This document shows positions 13,701-19,748 of a stretch of DNA of 20,567 nt, piece by piece. The DNA is taken from contig JAKLHG010000010.1 of NCBI GenBank assembly GCA_022710255.1, positions 1 to 20,567 of the forward strand, given 5' to 3'. The position numbers were made by a program, and so were the translations under genes. Every line of letters starts with the position of its first letter. Position 1 is the first letter of the stretch. The DNA is from Candidatus Hydrogenedentota bacterium. Lineage in GTDB: Bacteria; Hydrogenedentota; Hydrogenedentia; Hydrogenedentales; CAITNO01. The notes under the pieces were generated by a model, which was not told the DNA's origin, ran no database searches, and saw only the letters and a program-made list of their open reading frames with translations.

Positions 13701-14582
13701 TGGAGGCGTCGTTTGTTACTTTGCACTTCACTGGTTGTGGCAGGCTTTCTCCTGAACCTGCAATTCTCCACCCAGCAGGTACTTACATTGACCGCAATGA
13801 ACTTCGGGAGGGCTTCCTTCACGGGCGCATTCTTTGTGTTGGCAATCGTGCCGCTGGCGGTACTTCTGTTGGGTAATGTTTACTGCGGCTACCTGTGTCC
13901 CTTCGGAGCGCTGCAGGAACTCGCGGGCGACCTGGTAGCAGGCGGCCGGCATATCCCCGACAAGTCCACCTGGCGGTACGGCCGCGCGGTCAAATATCTG
14001 TTCCTCTTTGCTCTGCTTATCTTGTACGCCTGCACGCGGGATGCGTCCGTATTGAGGGGAGATATCCTGATCACCCTTTTCGGCGGCGCCCGCGAGCGTG
14101 CTGTGCTGGCTGTCGCCGTTCTTGCCGTAGCCTTGTCGGTCCTCTCGCCCCGCTTCTGGTGCCGCACCCTCTGTCCGGCCGGCGCATTCCTGTCCCTCTG
14201 TAGCGGCGTGTCCCTGCTGCGCCGCTGGATGCCGAAACCACTCCCGCGCCACTGCCATCTCGGGGTGATGACACCTGCGGACCTGGACTGTATTCATTGT
14301 GACCGTTGTGTCCTTCGCCACAACGATGCGAAACCATCTGTGCCGGAACCCCGCAACGCGTATTGGCTGAACGCCCTGTTTCCGCTTGCTGTAGTACTGA
14401 TGTTTTTGAGCGTACTGTTTATGAGCGTCTCTTCGGCCGGAATCTTCCTTACCGACATGGGGGCACCGGCCGTAACCGACGGTGTCGGCAAGCCGCGGGA
14501 GGTGGATGTGGACCTGTTCAAACGCCTCATCCAGGAAGGCGCATTATCGGAACGCGAGGCAGACTTTTATATCAAAAAATAA
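10758..14582 (+). CDS. Giant membrane fusion: spermidine-synthase-like module, FMN-binding domain, NapH/NosR-type Fe-S module
   Basis: The product has 1274 residues. The start is GTG at 10758, nine bases after the previous stop, with GAGG eight bases upstream. Order: membrane helices (about 5-225); a Rossmann-like spermidine-synthase-type domain (about 280-450) in which the usual glycine-rich SAM loop is replaced by VFGEDTLG, so activity is doubtful; a second membrane block (about 535-790); an FMN-binding domain (about 800-940) with DAVSGATVTS, matching the Dxx(S/T)GAT motif in which the last Thr (here Thr915) carries covalent FMN; then a membrane domain (about 960-1250) with Cys1043-x3-CysP, Cys1135-x3-CysP and CIHCDRC (1178-1184) Fe-S ligands. 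The last motif lacks the usual fourth Cys close by; Cys1166 is a candidate. Likely a membrane electron conduit serving the AmmeMemoRadiSam operon. A flavin transferase (ApbE) is not in the window. Confidence 0.85.
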   Translation: MKRIRGFLPLMGLGFFSLVAQSLLFRDVIAVFEYSEPGIAVFYASWLLWIALGAYAGRRDSSWTVAFGAWFAPAVLLYIPAFLLQHFLVLHARSLAGIEPYVVFPLMRMFVLLFLVNAPVSLLTGVLFPVGCRWAEKDAGLPAARVYTFETLGACMGGLFVTAMLIGHASGQTVFVWACFAAAASLPFNAGFGRGSGRARLRWIPVVVLLILTGADNVPGRLGRCWTQMEDRAAWARLLPKDTYGGSLSTARGRYLYGEREGQFLVLSGGGACESFPGSDRAAEVAALHLAQHPAARDILVFGEDTLGISARFCALPGVARVTWMHPDPEYPEKLRCLLANKFPDKIEVIGQDLRLFVQNARQRVDLVVLNLPEITTLTVNRYCTREFFEQLSGILSDTGVIGVRVSGGANYVGAELADPGAMMLATLRHQFRNIVIKPGDETWLIVSNGDGLSQSPETLRERYSAIAGAQTLYPPEGVAMLYPPDRVAFQLDAYENTLAASARDEFLNTDSHPKALQHGLFLSFKQAEWRAFARALRHLLRAGLWLFAAPIVLYGMLRCLYLLKSRGRGRSLFDCHVVVTSTGLASMAFNIVLMFIYQARFGSLFLDIGLITALFMLGSSAGCACVSRLLQRYRGLSPRRLMGVFLTVQVLILLAIALLPEWSRPVWLALFSWGGVFTGIYVPLVAAQLAAAGVAAPRAGAHLELSDTLGGALGALSTGLLLLPLLGAKGTVTLLAALVAVNLAPLLLPARNTITAGDWFDRLRRSCGYILAGIAVYALLVSQLADRARQAQENQSIEVSARAFTGSRVLRKETAHRADGAATEYLAVVPDTDTPGGYVFDSADWSPRVYGYGGPLRLLVYMAPDGSLRDYDLFQHNETPAYLEMAQGGKLQLLGRSLFSPVPFEDVDAVSGATVTSNAIMRALEQAGHGFAVNALHKEITGMKQIPPAPSGIENTGLRDFLLLSLLLMAAVALRLRPSLWRRRLLLCTSLVVAGFLLNLQFSTQQVLTLTAMNFGRASFTGAFFVLAIVPLAVLLLGNVYCGYLCPFGALQELAGDLVAGGRHIPDKSTWRYGRAVKYLFLFALLILYACTRDASVLRGDILITLFGGARERAVLAVAVLAVALSVLSPRFWCRTLCPAGAFLSLCSGVSLLRRWMPKPLPRHCHLGVMTPADLDCIHCDRCVLRHNDAKPSVPEPRNAYWLNALFPLAVVLMFLSVLFMSVSSAGIFLTDMGAPAVTDGVGKPREVDVDLFKRLIQEGALSEREADFYIKK

Positions 14583-14704
14583 TGCCCGAGGCGGTCATGG
14601 CAGACCGGGTGAAACAGAACGGTGTACCAGATACCGGACAACCCCGTACTCCGGAAGAATCCGCTGCTTCGGACCATGGCGGTACCAGATCGAAGTCCGC
14701 CTTT

Positions 14705-15907
14705 CTATTCGATGTCCTGCTGCCGTTTAGTTTCTTTATCTTTCGTAAACTTACCCACAGGCGTTTTCACGCGTTTGCAGGCGCTAAAAGATATGGAGTG
14801 GGTGGGACACACTTCGATGCAGGTGCCACAGGCAAAGCAGTCCGGTATAACCCGATCTCTTTTCAGTATTGCCTCCATCACGGTGGAGGGACAGGCTCGG
14901 GCGCAGGCTTCACAGGCGATGCAGGTGTCATAATTTACTTTAACCTTAAAGAGGCTTATTTTCTCAAAAAGCCAGCCAACCAGCCCGAAGGGACAAAACA
15001 GGCTGCACCACGGCCGATAGATTATCATACTTAGCAACAGTATGGCGGCAATAAAAATCCCTCCCCAGATTCCAACAAATTGCGGCTTGTAAACCTTGAA
15101 AGGGTCAATAGGCTCTACGATGTCAATAGCCCAAAGGAATGCGGCAATGGTGAAGAGAATAAAAAACAAGATTCGCACTCCGTTGGACACAAAAAAAGGT
15201 ATTTTGTATTGCCTGAGAATTCCTTTACGGTCCCTGGAATCCCGATTCAGCCTGAATAGTAGATCTTGAAGCGTGCCCAGTTGACACCCCCAGGAACAGA
15301 TAAACTTGTTTGCCAACACGACCATGAGCAAAAAGATGGCAAGGGCAACCATCCTTGGCGGAAATATCGCCCCTTTGGCCCCGTAAAGCGCGATAGCATC
15401 CTTGACAGTGCCCATCGGACTCGGGTCAGAACCGAAAATTACACCGAAGAGAACAATAGAAAAAGCATAAAGACTCTTTCTCATTCGCGATGTGACACGG
15501 TTATGCCGCAAAAGAACAAAAACGAAAACCAGAATTGTAGTCCACAGCACAAATTTTACACGTATCTTAATCCAATTTTTGGATTCGTGCTCCGCCTGCA
15601 GAGCAAAGGCTTTCTCAACACGTGCGATGATTTCGGCAAGACTAAAACCAAGACTCCCTATCGTCTTAGAGAGTTCCTCTTTTGACGTAAGATGGAGCGC
15701 CTCTTTCAGTATTTGTTCGGTAACATTGTTGGCTTCCGCAAATTCCGCGATCCTCATTTGTTCGTTCAAGACCCAGTCCCGTGCCTCTGGAATTTCTTCG
15801 GGTTTGGCATCCCAAAGTACTACCGAAAAAAATGAAAGGGCAACTATAAGGACCGACAGAAGAACAACCTGACCGACAACACTGGTTTTATTTGAAGATT
15901 TTGGCAT
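14705..15907 (-). CDS. NapH/NosR-type 4Fe-4S membrane protein
   Basis: The product has 400 residues; the ATG at 15907 has AAGGAG six bases upstream. Helix 1 (about 11-32) is followed by a charged, helical, probably external region (35-112), then further helices (113-135, 147-160, 186-203, 240-262, 278-297). Cysteine motifs are Cys204-x3-Cys208 (without the following Pro), Cys301-x3-Cys305-Pro, and two full ferredoxin motifs, CIACEACARACP (329-340) and CFACGTCIEVCP (357-368). This is the architecture of NapH/NosR/CcoG-like electron-transfer proteins that pass electrons from the membrane to a partner at its surface. The partner is unknown. It is convergent to the giant fusion protein, whose last domain has the same core layout, and follows the propeller gene by 74 bases. 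Its AT content is clearly higher than its neighbours (23 and 25 G+C per 60 bases in two lines I counted, against 40 in the propeller gene), suggesting a separate origin. Confidence 0.88.
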   Translation of the reverse strand: MPKSSNKTSVVGQVVLLSVLIVALSFFSVVLWDAKPEEIPEARDWVLNEQMRIAEFAEANNVTEQILKEALHLTSKEELSKTIGSLGFSLAEIIARVEKAFALQAEHESKNWIKIRVKFVLWTTILVFVFVLLRHNRVTSRMRKSLYAFSIVLFGVIFGSDPSPMGTVKDAIALYGAKGAIFPPRMVALAIFLLMVVLANKFICSWGCQLGTLQDLLFRLNRDSRDRKGILRQYKIPFFVSNGVRILFFILFTIAAFLWAIDIVEPIDPFKVYKPQFVGIWGGIFIAAILLLSMIIYRPWCSLFCPFGLVGWLFEKISLFKVKVNYDTCIACEACARACPSTVMEAILKRDRVIPDCFACGTCIEVCPTHSISFSACKRVKTPVGKFTKDKETKRQQDIE

Positions 15908-15981
15908 ATTCTGCTCCTTTACAGAGGTATTCCTCTTCCAAGACAGGGTCGTCTTTTATGAGGGCGGTCACTTGATTTGAC

Positions 15982-16965
15982 TCATGGCGCTTCAGGCGGC
16001 GTCCACCAGGCCATCGCGTCCGATCCGTCGCCGGTCATGATTTTCCCCGTCACGGAAAGACTTTCCAGGTCTATCACATGCACACCGTCGGTATGTTCAC
16101 ACCCGACAAAAACCCGTTTCCCGTCCGGGGAGAGTTCCAGACCGATCGCCTGCCTGCCCACCGGGATGCGCTTGATTTCTTTATGTGTATCGGCCTCCAG
16201 AACCACCAGTTCTCCGGGGTCGGTCCAACTGGCCACGAACGCCCATTTCCCATCCCGCGCGAAGCGGATGCGCACCGGCATGCCCGGGCAGGGGAAGGTT
16301 TCGAGGGCGACATTTACGGCCGGGTCAATAATAGTAATGGAGCCCGCCTCCTGGTTGCCTACCCAGAGGCGATTGCCGTCCGGGGTGAAACACATGCCCT
16401 CCGCACCCTTGCCACAAGGTACCTGGCACATTAACTCTCCGGAGGCGAGATCAATAACAGAGACGTTTTCCGTTACGATATTGGCGGTGTACAGATGTTT
16501 CCCGTCCGGCGACACCACTACCATGTGCGAAATTTTACCGTGGGTCGCAATGGTGCGGATAATTTCAAAGGTGGCGGTGTCCACTTCTACCACGTAGCTG
16601 CTTTGGCCCGCCGTAAAATAGGCGTGCCGCCCGTCGGGGGCGATGGCCGCGCCATGAATGCGCCCGAATTCCCCCGTGGAAATCTGTCGCACGTGTTTCC
16701 GGTTTACAAGGTCTATAACTGAGATGGTGTTTCCCGGCGGCGCATAGTTCGACAGAAAGGCAAAACGGCCATCAGAAGAAAGGATAATTTCGTGGGGATT
16801 GGGGCCCGTGGCTATTTTCGCAACAGGCTCCAGGCGGACCGGGTCAACAAAAGAGATCGTATCCTCGTGTTTGTTACAGACCAACAACAGCGAATTGTCG
16901 GCCTTCACGGCGGTCACCGGGCCAAGCGACAAGAACAGAACTACCCCTAGGATGGCTGCTCGCAT
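15982..16965 (-). CDS. Exported YVTN/YncE-family beta-propeller protein
   Basis: The product has 327 residues. The ATG at 16965 is chosen because GGAG lies about eight bases upstream and it yields a clean signal peptide (MRAAILGVVLFLSLGPVTAVKA, cleavage near 22-23); the longer frame to 17037 has no such features and would cross the promoter. The mature protein has repeating units of about 40 residues of the type SPDGKHLYTANIVTENVSVIDLASGE, DGNRLWVGNQEAGSITIIDP and SPDGKRVFVGCEHTDGVHVIDL, the hallmark of a seven-bladed YVTN propeller. Such proteins act outside the cytoplasm as binding scaffolds; a few are cofactor-dependent enzyme subunits, for which no ligand residues are evident here. It is the first gene of a likely two-gene unit with the Fe-S protein at 14705-15907, so it might be a periplasmic partner of that protein. 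Divergent from carA. Confidence 0.85.
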   Translation of the reverse strand: MRAAILGVVLFLSLGPVTAVKADNSLLLVCNKHEDTISFVDPVRLEPVAKIATGPNPHEIILSSDGRFAFLSNYAPPGNTISVIDLVNRKHVRQISTGEFGRIHGAAIAPDGRHAYFTAGQSSYVVEVDTATFEIIRTIATHGKISHMVVVSPDGKHLYTANIVTENVSVIDLASGELMCQVPCGKGAEGMCFTPDGNRLWVGNQEAGSITIIDPAVNVALETFPCPGMPVRIRFARDGKWAFVASWTDPGELVVLEADTHKEIKRIPVGRQAIGLELSPDGKRVFVGCEHTDGVHVIDLESLSVTGKIMTGDGSDAMAWWTPPEAP

Positions 16966-16987
16966 GGTTTCATCTCCAATGCAGATG

Positions 16988-16996
16988 ATTATACCA
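16988..16996 (-). promoter_or_regulatory. Extended -10 promoter element for the beta-propeller gene
   Basis: On the minus strand the bases read TGGTATAAT, a perfect extended -10 (TGnTATAAT), 22 bases before the ATG at 16965. No good -35 box is present, as is usual for extended -10 promoters. The leader would be only about 15 bases and carries GGAG. Confidence 0.55.
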
Positions 16997-17083
16997 TCAT
17001 TCCGCATACAGTATGAGAAAGGAACGGCTCCGGTCACTATACCCGTCGGCCGGTCCGCAAACCGGAAACAAAAGCCTGCTTTA

Positions 17084-17092
17084 TGCTATAGT
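17084..17092 (+). promoter_or_regulatory. Extended -10 promoter element for carA
   Basis: TGCTATAGT (17084-17092) fits an extended -10 with one mismatch, 40 bases before the carA start. A poor -35 (gaaaca, 17065-17070) lies upstream, overlapping a small hairpin ccggt-(6 nt)-accgg (17051-17066) that could be an operator or chance. Confidence 0.45.
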
Positions 17093-17132
17093 ACGCCTGT
17101 TGAACAGGTCCCATTCCCCAGAAAGCAACACC

Positions 17133-18245
17133 ATGAAACCAGCCATACTCGCCATAGAAGACGGAAGTGTATTCACGGGCCGCGCCGTCGGCGCCGACGG
17201 CGAATCCTCGGGAGAGCTCGTGTTCAACACCAGCATGAGCGGCTACCAGGAAATCCTGACCGACCCCTCGTATGCCGGCCAGATTATTACCATGACTTAT
17301 CCCCATATCGGTAATTATGGCGTCAATGAAGAGGATATCGAGTCCGACGTACCCCATGCCCGCGGATTCGTCATGCGCGAGTGTTGTTTCGAGCCGAGCA
17401 ACTGGCGCGCCACGTCCAGCCTGCCTGATTACCTTCGCCGCCACGGCGTGGTAGCCATCGATGGGGTGGATACGCGGCACATCACGCGCCTGTTACGCAC
17501 AAAGGGCGCCATGAAAGCGGTTATTTCCACGGTGGATTCGGACGCGGAGGCGCTGGTGGCGCGCGCGCAGGCGAGTGCCGACATGGCAGGCAGCGATTTT
17601 GTCAAAGATGTTTCCGTCAAAACACCCTACGAATGGCATGTACCCTTGAACGCGCGGTACCGGGTGGTCGCCATCGACTACGGCATCAAACGCAACATTC
17701 TGCGGCTGCTCGAAGCGGCGGGCTGCGCGGTAACCGTCATGCCCGCGACCATCGGTCCTGAAGACGTGCTGGCACTGGACCCGGACGGCGTTTTTCTGTC
17801 GAACGGACCGGGCGACCCCGCCGCACTGCCCTATGTATATCCCACAGTGCAGGCCTTGATCGAAAAAGAAATCCCCATCTTCGGTATTTGCCTCGGCCAC
17901 CAGATTCTGGGGCATGCCCTGGGCGGGAAAACATACAAGCTGAAATTCGGACACCGGGGCGGCAACCAGCCCGTCTATCACACCCAAACCGGCAAGGTGG
18001 AAATTACCGCCCAAAACCACGGCTTTGCCGTCGATACGGCGTCCCTCGATCCCGAAGACGTGGAGTTCAGCCACATTCATTTGAACGACAAAACCTGTTC
18101 GGGCATGTTTCACAAACGGCTGCCCATCTTCAGTGTCCAGTATCATCCCGAGGCGTCGCCGGGCCCCCATGACAGCCGGTATCTGTTCGAGAAGTTTACA
18201 CGTCTCATGGATGCCTATAAGGAGCGGCGCGCCCGGGCACAGTAA
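17133..18245 (+). CDS. carA: Carbamoyl-phosphate synthase small (glutaminase) subunit
   Basis: The product has 370 residues, near the usual 375-385. The ATG at 17133 gives the conserved N-terminus (AILAIEDGSVFTGRAVGADG, then GELVFNTSMSGYQEILTDPS); the open frame to 17013 adds only non-conserved sequence through the promoter. The N-terminal half is the CarA-specific domain. The C-terminal half is a class I glutamine amidotransferase: nucleophile Cys253 in FGICLGHQILGHALGG, and His338/Glu340 in QYHPEASPGPHDSRYLFE, matching the E. coli triad. The enzyme releases ammonia from glutamine and channels it to CarB for carbamoyl phosphate used in arginine and pyrimidine synthesis in the cytosol. carB is not next to it: the following gene converges after 27 bases. 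No strong Shine-Dalgarno sequence is seen before the start. Confidence 0.97.
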   Translation: MKPAILAIEDGSVFTGRAVGADGESSGELVFNTSMSGYQEILTDPSYAGQIITMTYPHIGNYGVNEEDIESDVPHARGFVMRECCFEPSNWRATSSLPDYLRRHGVVAIDGVDTRHITRLLRTKGAMKAVISTVDSDAEALVARAQASADMAGSDFVKDVSVKTPYEWHVPLNARYRVVAIDYGIKRNILRLLEAAGCAVTVMPATIGPEDVLALDPDGVFLSNGPGDPAALPYVYPTVQALIEKEIPIFGICLGHQILGHALGGKTYKLKFGHRGGNQPVYHTQTGKVEITAQNHGFAVDTASLDPEDVEFSHIHLNDKTCSGMFHKRLPIFSVQYHPEASPGPHDSRYLFEKFTRLMDAYKERRARAQ

Positions 18246-18272
18246 AACCTGTCCGTCTCTGCAGAAGGTACA

Positions 18273-19580
18273 TTACGGAAATTCGGGAGACACATCGCAC
18301 ACGCTCTCATACAGGGCAATCATCTCCACTGCCATACGTTCCGCAGAAAATAATTCACGCGCCCGAAGATATCCCTGACCCCCAAGACGGCGCGCCTCTT
18401 CCGGGCGGGTCAGCATGGCACGCAGGGTATCCGTCAACCCGTGAGGTGTTTCCGGATCGTATAAAATCCCGCTTTCCCCGTCGCCGATAAGTTCAGGGTA
18501 TGCGCCGGCCCGGGGCTGCACCACCGGAATGCCCCGCGCCATGGCCTCGATGATATGCATGCCAAAGGCTTCCCCTTCCCGGGAGGGCGTGCACATGACC
18601 GTCAGGCCGCGAAAGAACGCTTCGCCCGGCGCGGACTGGAAGTTCCAGTCAATCTCGGTATCCTCCAGAAAACCGGCATTACCGAGGCGTGTTTCCATTT
18701 CCGTCATGAACGGCGTGTCGGCCGGGGTAGCGCCGCCCGTGGCGCGCAGGCGCAGCGAGGCCAGCGCGGGTTCCCGTTTCAATTCCAGAAAGGCGTCGAC
18801 AATATCTTCAAACCCCTGGGCAGGGTTCAGCCGCGACAGGTAACCCATAATCGGCGGGGCAGCATTTTGAAACGCCGGCGGTTCGGGCGGCAGGTCAATA
18901 CCCGGATACAGGACGGCAATCTTGTCCGGTGCCAGGTTCAACCGCTCCGCCATGCGCTGCGCATACCAGCGGCTTGTGGCGATAAACCGCGCCACCTGTT
19001 TCCCATGCCGCATCATGGCTTCCCAGCAGAGCCGGTCATACGGCGGCGTCATGGCATTGACCCAGGGTTCTTCGTCCTGCAGGGTGCAGATAAAGGGCGT
19101 GTCCAATACTTCACGGATCGCCGGCACAAACCCGAGCAGGAGGGCGTTTGAAATATGGATAACATCCGGCCGGGGCTGGACGCACAGCCAGTCCAGGAAG
19201 CGTTCGAATTCCTGTCCCTGATTGCCATGTTGGCCTTCGAGCATGGACAGCGTCATGGACCCGAGACCCGAAGCATTGGTGGAACCCTCCCGCAGCGCCG
19301 CCTGCCGCAACAGGGCCGGCAAATTGAGAAGCCGGTCCAGCCAACCCGGCATGCGCCGCAGGAACGGCAGTTTCTCGCGCACATAAATGCTGATGCCGCC
19401 AAAGAACAACGGTGCGTTGGCCTCGGCTGCCACGGCACCCCCGTACATGGGCAGGTATAGCGGCACCAGCACCACGTCATGGCCTCTCGCGCGTAGCGCA
19501 CGTATCAGGATATGGTCGCGCAGACAGTTCTGACAGTAAAAGGTACCGCCGCTGCCAGGTATCAAGTGCAGGATTCTCAT
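18273..19580 (-). CDS. Family 4 glycosyltransferase
   Basis: The product has 435 residues. It opens with MRILHLIPGSGGTFYCQNCLRD, a GT-B fold N-terminal strand with the nucleotide/acceptor loop and two Cys (16, 19) seen in a subset of GT4 proteins. The C-terminal half has GYLSRLNPAQGFEDIVDAF (246-264), typical of donor-binding GT4 domains, and the retaining-transferase motif E-x7-E in EGEAFGMHIIEAMARGIPVV (Glu337, Glu345). It transfers a sugar from an activated nucleotide donor, probably to a cell-surface glycan or lipid; the sugar is not predictable. The start at 19580 is the only one matching the family N-terminus, but its upstream region is a tandem repeat (see 19577-19748) and the Shine-Dalgarno is weak. 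It follows the aminotransferase gene on the same strand by 157 bases and converges on carA. Confidence 0.9.
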   Translation of the reverse strand: MRILHLIPGSGGTFYCQNCLRDHILIRALRARGHDVVLVPLYLPMYGGAVAAEANAPLFFGGISIYVREKLPFLRRMPGWLDRLLNLPALLRQAALREGSTNASGLGSMTLSMLEGQHGNQGQEFERFLDWLCVQPRPDVIHISNALLLGFVPAIREVLDTPFICTLQDEEPWVNAMTPPYDRLCWEAMMRHGKQVARFIATSRWYAQRMAERLNLAPDKIAVLYPGIDLPPEPPAFQNAAPPIMGYLSRLNPAQGFEDIVDAFLELKREPALASLRLRATGGATPADTPFMTEMETRLGNAGFLEDTEIDWNFQSAPGEAFFRGLTVMCTPSREGEAFGMHIIEAMARGIPVVQPRAGAYPELIGDGESGILYDPETPHGLTDTLRAMLTRPEEARRLGGQGYLRARELFSAERMAVEMIALYESVCDVSPEFP

Positions 19581-19748
19581 GTCAGGTTCGTCTCAATAAA
19601 AAGTCTACTGGTCAGCTTTTTTATGGTACTTACGCAAGTTCCCCTCTGGCTCCCAAATTCCTATTTGGGAACCAGATTAAATCCTCATGTCAGTCGCGCC
19701 TCGATAAGGCGTATACCGGTCCGCTAGGTTATGGTGCTTACGCAAGTT
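19577..19748. repeat. 64-base imperfect tandem duplication around the glycosyltransferase start, with an inserted palindrome
   Basis: Positions 19577-19640 and 19685-19748 align without gaps; I count 49 identities in 64. On the minus strand each copy runs from the last codons and stop of the aminotransferase (acttgcgtaag) to an ATG. In the copy nearer the aminotransferase the ATG is followed by AGG ATT TAA, mimicking the true MRI start but stopping at once. Between the copies lies a hairpin of the ggctcccaaat...atttgggaacc type (19648-19673), similar in shape to family D. Confidence 0.8.

Noticed and set aside
10758..14582. Calling the first module an active spermidine synthase
   Set aside because: The glycine-rich SAM-binding loop is not intact, so only the fold resemblance is claimed.
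14306..15034. 242-residue plus-strand frame across the end of the giant fusion gene
   Set aside because: It is an out-of-frame reading of two convergent genes; no family features.
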